Below are positions 57,043 through 64,000 of a stretch of DNA of 64,000 nucleotides, piece after piece. The notes beneath the pieces were generated by a model, which saw only the letters and a list, made by a program, of their open reading frames with translations, searched no databases and had not been told where the DNA came from. Positions within the stretch are counted from its first letter, which is position 1. Every line of letters begins with the position of its first letter. The translations under genes and the position numbers were made by a program. The stretch comes from Xylophilus rhododendri (GTDB taxonomy: Bacteria; Pseudomonadota; Gammaproteobacteria; Burkholderiales; Burkholderiaceae_C): assembly GCF_009906855.1 (NCBI RefSeq), contig NZ_CP047650.1, forward strand, positions 4,030,001 through 4,094,000, given 5' to 3'.

Positions 57043-57864
57043 ATGTGGCAACCCTCCCTGCCTTCCGCCCTCGTACTGCCCCCGCATGCGGAGGAGGACG
57101 ACGAGTCCCGCGACGGCTCACCGCCTGTTTCTCCAGGCGATTCCACGAACGCCCTCGATGCCCTGCAGCGCATGAGCGAAGACGTCTCCTCTTCCTTGGG
57201 CGCTTCCAGTGCGCCGTCCAGCTGGTCGCAGCCGCGTGTGCCGGCCGGCCCTGCCGTGTCGCTCTTCGGTGCCAGGCGCATGCTCAATGCCCTGCTTCGC
57301 CAGATCGGCAACGCCGGAATGGCCGACCGGCCATGGACCGAGGACGCGCTGCGGCGGGTGCTCGCCACGCGCAATCTCAACCTGTCGGCCGATGAGCTGC
57401 AGACCGTGATCGCCGCCGCGCAGCCTCGTTCGCCGGCAAGCTCCGGCAACGAGCCTGTGCGGGTACCGGTGCCGCGGGCCGGGCGGCCGCTGCAGCTGCC
57501 GGTGCCGCGGACCCTGTCGTGCTCCATGCCGACCGTGCCCGTGCCCCTGCCTCGCCGGCGCTCCACGGCCATCGGCCAGCCGCTGCTGGAGGCGCTGAAC
57601 CGGCATGTCTTGCCATCGGACCGTAGCTTGCTGTCGCGTCCGCAGCTGATGGACCTACTGCGCACCGAACTCGACGATCCGTCGGAAAACACCTTGACCC
57701 GCGCGATCGATCGCCTGCTGGAGCTGGGCGTCCTGTCCACGCCCTGCCGCGGGCGCTATGCCCGCACCGGCAATGCGCTGCCGGTGGCCCGGCTGCTGGA
57801 GATGGGCCGCGACCGCAGGGTCGTCGGAACCCGTCGCCGTGCACGCTCGCACGGCAGCCGTTAG
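57043..57864 (+). CDS. Unrecognised protein, paralogue-like partner of the gene at 56171; candidate Hrp-regulated effector
   Basis: 273 aa from the ATG at 57043, the first one after the PIP promoter. Residues 1-75 are Ser/Pro/Asp-rich and disordered. The first helical module is at ~76-128 (RRMLNALLRQIGN, WTEDALRRVLATR, LSADELQTVIAAA), a Pro/Arg linker at ~130-173, and the second module at ~178-245 (LLEALNRHVL, LSRPQLMDLLRTE, LTRAIDRLLELGVLSTP, wing-like CRGRYARTG). The C-terminus is basic (GTRRRARSH). The order matches the previous gene although identity looks low. Modules of this type often bind DNA or protein partners. No family recognised; either a translocated effector or a regulator of the hrp regulon would fit. 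Confidence 0.75.
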   Translation: MWQPSLPSALVLPPHAEEDDESRDGSPPVSPGDSTNALDALQRMSEDVSSSLGASSAPSSWSQPRVPAGPAVSLFGARRMLNALLRQIGNAGMADRPWTEDALRRVLATRNLNLSADELQTVIAAAQPRSPASSGNEPVRVPVPRAGRPLQLPVPRTLSCSMPTVPVPLPRRRSTAIGQPLLEALNRHVLPSDRSLLSRPQLMDLLRTELDDPSENTLTRAIDRLLELGVLSTPCRGRYARTGNALPVARLLEMGRDRRVVGTRRRARSHGSR

Positions 57865-57886
57865 ACCAGGCGGAAGCGACCGGCGC

Positions 57887-58657
57887 TTATTGCTCGCTGT
57901 AGCTCACCGACAGGCCGCCATCGACGAAGTAGGTGCTGCCGGTGACATAGGCGGCCTCCTCGCTGGCCAGGAAGGCCACCAGGGCGGCCACTTCGTCCGC
58001 CTGGCCCAGCCGGCCCAGCGGAATCTTGGCCTGCAGCGGGCGCAGCAGCTCGGGCGTATCCATCAGGTGGCGGTTGATCGGCGTGGCGATGGCGCCGGGC
58101 GCCACGTTGTTGATGCGGATGCCGAGCGGCGCGAGTTCGTTGGCCAGGTCGCGGGTCAGCATGCGCATCGCGCCCTTGCTGGCGCAGTAGGAGGCGAAAT
58201 GCGGAAAGGCCAGCTCCTCGTGCACCGAACTCATGTTGACCACGGCGCCTTTCCTGGCGGCGGCGCGGCAGTGCTTCACGAAGGCCTGGGTGACGAAGAA
58301 GGGGCCCTTGACGTTGGTGTCCATCACCAGGTCGTAGTCTTCCTCGGTGGTGTCCCAGAAATCGCTGCTGCGCTCCACGCCGGCGTTGTTGACCAGCACG
58401 TCGAGCACGCCGATCGCCTCGACCGCCTGCGCCACCAGCGTGGCGGCCGCCGCGGCGGTGCCGACATCGGCGGCCACGAACACGCAGCGCTGGCCCATGG
58501 CCTGCAATTCGGCCAACAAGGCTTTGGTTTCCTCGCTCTCCTTGCGGCCATTGATGACCACGTTGGCGCCTTCCTTGGCGAAGCGCCTGGCGCAGGCTGC
58601 GCCAATGCCTTGGGAACTGCCGGTGACCAGAACCGAGCGGCCGGTGAAACGCGCCAT
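57887..58657 (-). CDS. Short-chain dehydrogenase/reductase (SDR)
   Basis: 256 aa from the ATG at 58657. Cofactor motif VTGSSQGIGAA (TGxxxGIG), NNAG (VLVNNAGVE), catalytic Ser in VNMSSVHEE and YxxxK in YCASKGAM, in the classical SDR layout of glucose 1-dehydrogenase/3-oxoacyl reductase types. The exact substrate cannot be inferred. It is on the same strand as, and 155 bp downstream of, the LysR gene. Convergent with the candidate effector gene (22 bp). Confidence 0.9.
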   Translation of the reverse strand: MARFTGRSVLVTGSSQGIGAACARRFAKEGANVVINGRKESEETKALLAELQAMGQRCVFVAADVGTAAAAATLVAQAVEAIGVLDVLVNNAGVERSSDFWDTTEEDYDLVMDTNVKGPFFVTQAFVKHCRAAARKGAVVNMSSVHEELAFPHFASYCASKGAMRMLTRDLANELAPLGIRINNVAPGAIATPINRHLMDTPELLRPLQAKIPLGRLGQADEVAALVAFLASEEAAYVTGSTYFVDGGLSVSYSEQ

Positions 58658-58812
58658 GGATATCTCTCCTGATGATGTCGGGCCGGCCCTGGCGGTCGCA
58701 GGGCAGCGGTGGGGGGGCGAGCCATCATAGGCAGAGCATCCGCCGCGCATGGGCCGCTTCGCCGGAAAGCGGCGCTGTCCCACGCGTTCTTGCGCCGCGC
58801 GGGCAAACGCGC

Positions 58813-59733
58813 TCAGGGCTGGGCGGCAAGCTCGGCGAAGAAATCCGCCGAAATCAAAATGCTCTTGACCAGCGCGACAATATCCTGAATACCCGAATTC
58901 ATTTTGTCGTCGAGATAGGATATGTAATACGGCATGCTCGGCACCGGCGGCCGGGTTTCAATGCGCCGCACCAGGCCGTTTTTCAGCGCCTCGGCCACCA
59001 CGGGTACTGGTAATGCCGCAATGGCATGTCCCGATTGCACCAGCCGAATAATCATGGCAATCGAATTGCAGGAGCTGAAACTGTTGAATTCATAACCGGA
59101 GACATGCAGCCAGTCCTTGACCAGCCCGTGCAATATCGACGGCGCCGGATTGGTCACGATGGGCAGCAGCACCGCCCGCTCGGGCGTCAGCGGCGCCGGG
59201 CCGGCATCGAAGCCGCTGGCGGCGATCCAGGTCAGGCTGACATGGCCGAGCAGCTCGTCGACCACGTTCGGCCGTTGCAGCGCGGTGCCGTGCAGGGCCA
59301 GGTCGATCTCGCGCCGGGCCAGCTTTTCGCGCAAGACCTTGCTCACCTCCAGGCTGAGTTCCACCTTGAGCGCGGGGTGCAGCAGCTTGATCTGCCTCAG
59401 AAGCTCGGTGGCGGCGACGGCGGCGCCGGTCTCGTCCGCACCAAAACGGAGCACGCCTTGCAGCGGCACCGTGCTGCCGCCCAACTGCTGGAGTTCATGC
59501 CCGGCACGCAGCAAACGCTCGGCATAGGACAGGGCCTTGCGGCCCGCCGCCGTGAGTTCGATGCGCTGGTGGCTGCGCGAGAAAAGCGTGAGTTGCAGCG
59601 CGTCTTCCAATTCCTTGATTCTGGTGGAGACGGCCGGCTGGCTGATATGTAAATGCTGGGCCGCGGCATGCACCGTTCCGAGCATTGCGCACCAATAAAA
59701 GGCCTCGATTTGGCGCAGGGTAAAACGGGTCAT
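58813..59733 (-). CDS. LysR-family transcriptional regulator
   Basis: 306 aa; N-terminal HTH (LRQIEAFYWCAMLGTVHAAA, HISQPAVSTRIKELEDAL) and effector-binding domain. It is divergent from the RraA-like gene at 59833 with 99 bp between starts, so it most likely controls the RraA-amidase-Bug unit. The gap contains TCAA-N7-TTGA (59746-59760), a weak LysR-type dyad. The local sequence is more AT-rich than the surroundings. Confidence 0.9.
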   Translation of the reverse strand: MTRFTLRQIEAFYWCAMLGTVHAAAQHLHISQPAVSTRIKELEDALQLTLFSRSHQRIELTAAGRKALSYAERLLRAGHELQQLGGSTVPLQGVLRFGADETGAAVAATELLRQIKLLHPALKVELSLEVSKVLREKLARREIDLALHGTALQRPNVVDELLGHVSLTWIAASGFDAGPAPLTPERAVLLPIVTNPAPSILHGLVKDWLHVSGYEFNSFSSCNSIAMIIRLVQSGHAIAALPVPVVAEALKNGLVRRIETRPPVPSMPYYISYLDDKMNSGIQDIVALVKSILISADFFAELAAQP

Positions 59734-59832
59734 CCATTTATTTTATCAAGCCGCTTTTGAATAATCAATTTTGCTGCCGTGCCTGCCGGCTGATAGCGTG
59801 GCGGCCTGTTTTGATTTCCTGAAAGCCGCGCC

Positions 59833-60501
59833 GTGTTCGTACTCAAATCCCTGCCGCCCCAAGTCGATCCGGCCCTGCTCGAACTGCTGGTGCAGGCGGA
59901 GCCCGCCGTCATCGGGCATTTCCGCTATACGGGCTTCATGTCGCCCGACATCAAGGCGCACCAGCAGGACCGTCGGGTGGTCGGCACCGCGGTCACCATC
60001 CGTGTGCCGGGCATGGACGGCTCGATGGTCCACTACGCCATCGGCCAGGCGCGCAAGGGCGACATCATCGTGATGGACCGCTGCGGCGAGATGTCCATCG
60101 CCTCCATGGGCGGCGCCCTGGCCTATGCGGCCAAGGTGATCGGCGTGGCCGGCTTCGTGGTCGACGGCCTGGTCACCGACCTGGGCGAACTGCGCCAGTA
60201 CGGCGTGCCGGTCTGGTCCAAGGGCACCTCGGCGGTCACCGTCAAGTCGCTTGGCTTGGGCGGAGAGTTCTGCATTCCGGTGACCTGCGGCGGTGTGGCG
60301 GTGAATCCGGGCGATGCCATCCTGGCCGACGAGAACGGCATCCTGGTATTGCCGCCGGAGGATATCGAGGCAGCCGCCAAACGCGCGATCCAGATGCAGG
60401 CCGATGAAAAGATCACGCTGCGGCGACTGGATGCGGGCGAGAAATATCCCGACGTCATGGGCACCACGGCGATTATCAAGAAAGCCATGGGACTGGCATG
60501 A
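59833..60501 (+). CDS. RraA-like / 4-hydroxy-4-methyl-2-oxoglutarate aldolase-family protein
   Basis: 222 aa from a GTG at 59833. Conserved blocks: HQQDRRVVGTAVTI, GDIIVMDRCGEMSIASMGG, and VDGLVTDLGELRQYGVPVWSK, split as VDGLVTDLGEL and GVPVWSKG. The family spans HMG/CHA aldolases (class II, divalent metal bound by the D-x20-R-D-type motif) and the RNase E inhibitor RraA. With an amidase and a Bug protein next to it, a catabolic aldolase or hydrolyase is more likely than RNase control. Stop overlaps the amidase ATG by 4 bp. Confidence 0.82.
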   Translation: MFVLKSLPPQVDPALLELLVQAEPAVIGHFRYTGFMSPDIKAHQQDRRVVGTAVTIRVPGMDGSMVHYAIGQARKGDIIVMDRCGEMSIASMGGALAYAAKVIGVAGFVVDGLVTDLGELRQYGVPVWSKGTSAVTVKSLGLGGEFCIPVTCGGVAVNPGDAILADENGILVLPPEDIEAAAKRAIQMQADEKITLRRLDAGEKYPDVMGTTAIIKKAMGLA

Positions 60502-61871
60502 GCGCCTTGCCTTCCGCCCATACCGGCGCCGATTTTTCCGACGGGTTTCCGGGCATCGCCGAAATGGGGCAATGGCTGCGCGAGGGCCGCTGCAGCTCGG
60601 TCGACCTGGTCAAGGCCAGCCTGGCCCGTATCGAGGCGCTCGATGGCGAACTGCACGCCTTCGTCGCCGTGTATGCCGAGGAAGCCCTGCTGGCCGCCGA
60701 GGCCGCCGACCGGCAGATCGCCGCCGGCATCCACCTCGGGCCGCTGCAGGGCATTCCGGTGGCGATCAAGGACAACGTCGACCTGATCGGCCGCGCCAGC
60801 AGCGCCGGCTGGCCGATGCTGGACCGGCCCGCCACCGAGAACGCCTGGATCGCCCAGCGCCTGCTGGCCAATGGCGCGGTCATCGTCGGCAAGACGCACA
60901 TGGTGCAGTTCGCCCTCGGCGCCTGGGGCCACAACGAACAGATGGGCGCGCCGCGCAATCCCTGGGGGCGCGATGTGCACCGTGCGCCGGGCGGATCGAG
61001 CAGCGGCTCGGCGGTGGCGGTGGCCGCGGGCATGGTGCCGCTGTCCATCGGCACCGACACCGGCGGCTCGGTGCGCATGCCGGCCTCCTTCTGCGGCATC
61101 ACCGGCCTGAAGCCGACGGTGGGCAAACTCAGCACCCAGGGCGTGGTGCCGCTCAGTACCACACTCGACAGCGTGGGCCTGTTCACCCAGACGGCCGCCG
61201 ATGCGTCCCTGGCCTATGCGGCCCTGTCGGGCGAGCCCGAGAAGCCGGCCGCCAGCCTGGCCGGCCAGCGCATCGGCTTTTTGGGCCGGGCCGACCTGCA
61301 GGGCGTGCAGCCCGAGGTGCTGGCGGCCTACGACGCGGCGCTGGAAGTCTTTCGGCAGGCCGGCGCGCACCTGCAGCCGATCACGCTGACCGGCTCCTTC
61401 GACGGCTTCGCCGACATCGCCGCCTCCATCATGCTGCCCGAGGGCGCCGCCTTCTGGGGCGAGCAGGCGGCCAACCCGGCACTGGCCATGGACGGCGCGG
61501 TGCGTCCGCGCCTGCTGGCCGGCGCCGCCATCCCGGCCGTGCAGTACGTCAAGGCGCTGCAGAAGCGCGACGCCCTCAAGCGCGAGATCGCCGAGGTGCT
61601 GAGCCGCTTCGACGCCTTCGTCACGCCCGCCACGCCGCACACCGCCACCGCGCTCGCCGACATCGACCATGGCAAGCCGCCGGTGAAGTACACGCGGGTG
61701 GTGAACCTGCTGGACCTGTGCGGCGTGTCGCTGCCGCTGGGCCTGGACGGGCAGCAACTTCCCATCGGCCTGCAGATCGCGGCAGCCGAAGGCGCCGACG
61801 CCCTGCTGATGCAGATCGCCCGTGCCTTCCAGGCCGCGACGCGCTGGCACGAAACACGCTGGAAGGCCTGA
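60498..61871 (+). CDS. Amidase-signature family amidase
   Basis: 457 aa. Ser-Ser-Lys triad visible: Lys91 (AIKDNVD), cis-Ser167 (PGGSSSGS) and nucleophile Ser191 (TDTGGSVRMPA). It belongs to the AS superfamily of GatA-like enzymes; the lack of gatB/gatC neighbours and the catabolic context argue for hydrolysis of a small amide. Translationally coupled to the RraA-like gene (ATGA overlap). Confidence 0.93.
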   Translation: MSALPSAHTGADFSDGFPGIAEMGQWLREGRCSSVDLVKASLARIEALDGELHAFVAVYAEEALLAAEAADRQIAAGIHLGPLQGIPVAIKDNVDLIGRASSAGWPMLDRPATENAWIAQRLLANGAVIVGKTHMVQFALGAWGHNEQMGAPRNPWGRDVHRAPGGSSSGSAVAVAAGMVPLSIGTDTGGSVRMPASFCGITGLKPTVGKLSTQGVVPLSTTLDSVGLFTQTAADASLAYAALSGEPEKPAASLAGQRIGFLGRADLQGVQPEVLAAYDAALEVFRQAGAHLQPITLTGSFDGFADIAASIMLPEGAAFWGEQAANPALAMDGAVRPRLLAGAAIPAVQYVKALQKRDALKREIAEVLSRFDAFVTPATPHTATALADIDHGKPPVKYTRVVNLLDLCGVSLPLGLDGQQLPIGLQIAAAEGADALLMQIARAFQAATRWHETRWKA

Positions 61872-62001
61872 ACACCGCACAGCCAGAGAGATCGCGCCGA
61901 TAAGAACACCACACCGGCGGAGCGAAGAGGAGACGAGATTTCAGAAACCGCGGCCTGCGCGAGCCAGCCGCTCTTTCCAACTGCCACCTGGACCTCTTGT
62001 C

Positions 62002-62973
62002 ATGAAAAATTTCCTCCGGTCCCTGACCCTCGCCGCGGCGAGCATCGCCTGCCTCTGCGCTCCCGCCTTCGCCGACGACTATCCCAACAAGCCGATCAAG
62101 CTGATCGTGCCCTTCCCGCCGGGCGGCAGCGTGGACATGGTCGGCCGCCTGGTCGGCCAGAAGCTCTCCGAAGCGCTCGGCCAGCCGGTGCTGGTGGACA
62201 ACCGCTCCGGCGCCGGCGGCAACATCGGCATGGACTTCGTCGCCAAGGCGCCCAAGGACGGCTACACCCTGCTGGTCGCGCCCTCGGGTTATGCGGCCAA
62301 CCAGCACCTGTTCGCCAAGCTGCCCTTCGATCCCAACAAGGACCTGACCCCGGTCATCCGCGTGGCCGACCAGCCGGCGGTGCTCATCGTCAATCCCAAG
62401 CTGCCGGTGAAGAACGTCAAGGAACTGATCGCCTATGCCAAGGCCAACCCGGGCAAGGTCAACTTCGGCACCTCCGGCGTCGGCGGCGCGCAGGACGTGG
62501 CGGCGCGGCTCTTCATGAGCATGACCGGCACCGAGATGGTCAACGTCGCCTACCGCGGCGGCGCCCCGGCCCTGGCCGACCTGCTGGCCGGCCAGATCGA
62601 CCTGATGTTCGAGACCTCGCCCACGGCGGTGCCCTACGCCAAGAGCGGCAAGCTGATCCCGCTGGCCGTGACCACCGAGAAACGCATCGCCAGCCTGCCC
62701 GACGTGCCCACCATCGCCGAAGCCGGCATCCCCGGCTACCACTCCATCACCTGGATCGGCATGGCCGCCCCGGGCGGCACGCCGCCGGCCATCGTGGCCA
62801 AGCTCAATGCCGAGATGCAGAAGGTGCTGGCCGACCCGGCCGTCAAGAAGCAGATCGGCGAGATCGCGCTGGACATCGCCGGCGGCTCGGTGGAGGACTT
62901 CTCGAAGTTCCTGAAGAAGGAATCGGCGGACTACGCCAAGTTCGTGAAGGACAACAACATCACGCCGCAGTAA
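62002..62973 (+). CDS. Bug/TctC-family periplasmic substrate-binding protein
   Basis: 323 aa; Sec signal peptide (MKNFLRSLTLAAASIACLCA, then PAFA). TctC hallmarks KLIVPFPPGGSVDMVGR, NRSGAGGNIGMDF and APKDGYTLL. It is 130 bp after the amidase and probably captures that enzyme's amide or acid substrate. No TctA/TctB membrane genes are linked. An intrinsic terminator follows. Confidence 0.92.
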   Translation: MKNFLRSLTLAAASIACLCAPAFADDYPNKPIKLIVPFPPGGSVDMVGRLVGQKLSEALGQPVLVDNRSGAGGNIGMDFVAKAPKDGYTLLVAPSGYAANQHLFAKLPFDPNKDLTPVIRVADQPAVLIVNPKLPVKNVKELIAYAKANPGKVNFGTSGVGGAQDVAARLFMSMTGTEMVNVAYRGGAPALADLLAGQIDLMFETSPTAVPYAKSGKLIPLAVTTEKRIASLPDVPTIAEAGIPGYHSITWIGMAAPGGTPPAIVAKLNAEMQKVLADPAVKKQIGEIALDIAGGSVEDFSKFLKKESADYAKFVKDNNITPQ

Positions 62974-62993
62974 GCCCGGCTTTTTTCACAGAG

Positions 62994-63037
62994 GCGGGGT
63001 CGGCCGGTCCGGGGGGATTCGGCCGGCCCCGCTTTCT
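62994..63037 (+). terminator. Intrinsic terminator after the Bug gene
   Basis: Stem GCGGGGTCGGCCG (62994-63006) with CGGCCGGCCCCGC (63020-63032): 13 pairs including one G-T wobble, 13-nt loop, followed by TTTCTGCTT. Confidence 0.75.
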
Positions 63038-63087
63038 GCTTCCGCCCGTAAGAATTCCTCGAAGTGGTTCGGGCTGGTCGGAGGTAA

Positions 63088-63103
63088 GTAGCTTATAAGC
63101 TAC
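63088..63103. promoter_or_regulatory. 16-bp palindrome GTAGCTTATAAGCTAC, operator/promoter of the toxin-antitoxin pair
   Basis: Perfect 16-bp palindrome ending 10 bp before the toxin ATG. TTATAA at its centre could be a -10 element. Toxin-antitoxin operons are usually autorepressed by the antitoxin at such palindromes. Confidence 0.7.
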
Positions 63104-63113
63104 GATTTCTGGC

Positions 63114-63437
63114 ATGATCGAGCTTTTCCGCTACCGTCGCGACGACGGATACGAGCCCTTCAGCGACTGGCTCAACGCCCTGCGCGACAAGGCCGCCCAG
63201 GCGCGGATCCGCATCCGCCTGCGGCAGGTGCAGACCGGCAACTTCGGCGACTGCAAGTCGGTCGGCGAGGGCGTCAGCGAACTACGGGTGCACATCGGCC
63301 CCGGCTACCGCGTGTATTGCGGGCGCCATGGCAAGACGGTCGTGCTGCTGCTGTGCGGCGGCGACAAGGCCAGCCAGGCGAGCGACATCACACGGGCAAA
63401 GGAAATGTGGCTGCAATGGAAACGGAGTCAGACATGA
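63114..63437 (+). CDS. RelE/HigB-superfamily toxin (addiction module killer protein)
   Basis: 107 aa, YRRDDGYEPFSDWLNALRD at the N-terminus and GPGYRVYCGRHGKTVVLLLCGGDKASQ (in two blocks GPGYRVYCGRHG and VLLLCGGDKASQ), typical of the phage-Gp49-like/HigB killer family, which cleaves mRNA on the ribosome. Toxin-first order, with the stop overlapping the antitoxin ATG, is usual for higBA. Confidence 0.9.
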   Translation: MIELFRYRRDDGYEPFSDWLNALRDKAAQARIRIRLRQVQTGNFGDCKSVGEGVSELRVHIGPGYRVYCGRHGKTVVLLLCGGDKASQASDITRAKEMWLQWKRSQT

Positions 63438-63763
63438 GCAAACTCAAGAACGCGGTGTCCCACCATGATGCGGAGTTGGCCGAGCTGCGCGCCGACCGGC
63501 AGGTCGCGGTCGAATACCTCAAGGCCGCCATGGAGTCGCTGGACGACCCCAACGACCGCGCCGCCGGCCTGCTGGCCCTGCGCACCGTGGCCGAGGCCTA
63601 CGGCGGCCTCGGCGCCGTCGCCCACGAGGCGGGGATCAGCCGGGAGGCGCTCTATCGCGCGCTGTCGCCCAAGGGCAATCCCACGCTCAAGACCTTGCTG
63701 GCGGTGCTCAAGACGGTTGGCCTGCGCCTTTCCGTCGAGTCGGAAAAACACGCGCACGCTTAA
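63434..63763 (+). CDS. HigA-like antitoxin (addiction module antidote, HTH)
   Basis: 109 aa with a C-terminal HTH (GGLGAVAHEAGISREALYRAL, in two blocks GGLGAVAHEAG and ISREALYRAL). It neutralises the upstream toxin and probably represses the operon at the palindrome 63088-63103. ATGA overlap couples its translation to the toxin gene. Confidence 0.9.
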   Translation: MSKLKNAVSHHDAELAELRADRQVAVEYLKAAMESLDDPNDRAAGLLALRTVAEAYGGLGAVAHEAGISREALYRALSPKGNPTLKTLLAVLKTVGLRLSVESEKHAHA

Positions 63764-63776
63764 GAAGCCTGGACGA

Positions 63777-64000
63777 TCACGCCTGTCGTCGATAACGCTG
63801 GCTCACCGATCCGACGAGTTCGGCAGGCGCGACCTGCAGGGCTGCCGCCAGCCGAAACAACGTTGAGAGCGAAGGGCTGGTCTGCGCCAGTTCGAGCTTC
63901 GCGACAAAGGTCCGGTTGAGTGAAGCCTTGAAGGCGAGGGCTTCCTGGCTGTCTCCGGTCGCGGTTCTGCGAGCCCGTATCTCGGCGGCGAAAGCCTGGA
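63777..64000 (-). CDS. XRE-family HTH regulator, partial
   Basis: The gene runs off the right edge, so only the last ~74 codons are seen. They encode an XRE-type HTH (RARRTATGDSQEALAFKASL, then NRTFVAKLELAQTSPSLST) and end in VGSVSQRYRRQA. It is convergent with the antitoxin gene (13 bp between stops). Its role cannot be told; it may be a stand-alone HipB-like repressor. Confidence 0.75.
   Translation of the reverse strand, partial: QAFAAEIRARRTATGDSQEALAFKASLNRTFVAKLELAQTSPSLSTLFRLAAALQVAPAELVGSVSQRYRRQA

Noticed and set aside
59740..59832. Firm operator call in the LysR-RraA gap (TCAA-N7-TTGA)
   Set aside because: The dyad is short and its spacing is not the usual T-N11-A form; mentioned only in the gene entry.

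Overview
The window is a stretch of high-GC (roughly two-thirds G+C) chromosome from a Burkholderiales bacterium, most likely Comamonadaceae. The evidence is the lysine/alanine-rich H1-like protein, the large NrdA with two ATP-cone regions, the pilS-pilR pair, several Bug/TctC periplasmic binding proteins, paired DUF2844/DUF3443 genes, and the gene orders accB-accC-prmA and miaB-glrK-qseG-glrR. I see no rRNA, tRNA, CRISPR array, IS element or prophage. No gene-free stretch exceeds 300 bp.

Layout. 1-8.1 kb: end of a DAHP synthase gene, mpl, a small unknown gene, a TlpA thioredoxin, accB-accC-prmA, a zinc-ribbon/DUF3426 membrane protein and a PfkB sugar/nucleoside kinase. 8.1-20 kb: H1-like protein, nrdB and nrdA (with a pair of NrdR boxes), ampD, pilR-pilS, a small zinc-ribbon protein, a CcsA-type membrane protein and ffh. 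20-27.6 kb: opgH and the miaB-glrK-qseG-glrR block. 27.7-33.2 kb: an F-box-like protein, a nitroreductase, an exported hydrolase, an FMN reductase and a NarL-type two-component pair. 33.3-36.8 kb: a complete cyanate module (ABC transporter plus cyanase). 36.8-42.4 kb: LysR/Bug/M20 peptidase, a small ferredoxin and a UvrD-type helicase under a LexA box. 42.5-49.3 kb: a seven-gene operon-like unit (ABC importer, two Rieske oxygenases, an alpha/beta hydrolase, a VanB-type reductase). 49.4-53 kb: DUF72 and an overlapping DUF2844-DUF3443-DUF2272 set. 53.2-55.9 kb: a second NMT1/THI5-type ABC transporter. 56-57.9 kb: two tandem unknown genes. 57.9-63 kb: SDR, LysR, RraA-like, amidase and Bug protein. 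63.1-64 kb: a HigB/HigA-type toxin-antitoxin pair and a partial XRE regulator.

Most striking points. (1) The two unknown genes at 56171-56971 and 57043-57864 are each preceded by a perfect TTCG-N16-TTCG motif, the hrpII/PIP box used by HrpB/HrpX-type activators of type III secretion genes. After the box comes an identical 11-nt element, at 30/31 bp from the box and the same distance from both ATGs. The proteins are paralogous in layout, with Ser/Pro-rich N-termini. They are strong candidates for type III effectors or regulators that I do not recognise. (2) The gene at 27691-28725 encodes a protein with an F-box-like motif, a eukaryotic SCF-ligase feature otherwise known in bacterial host-targeted effectors. 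Together these suggest a plant- or host-associated relative of Acidovorax/Xylophilus; the genus is inference. (3) opgH has a sigma-54-type -24/-12 promoter with an exact TGTC-N10-GACA site (the GlrR consensus known from enterobacterial glmY) and a second near-match upstream. It lies just downstream of glrR, suggesting that GlrK/GlrR controls periplasmic glucan synthesis here.

Two genes (glrK, and the M20 amidohydrolase at 38839) carry single-base frameshifts in short C/G runs. These may be sequencing or assembly errors rather than true mutations.
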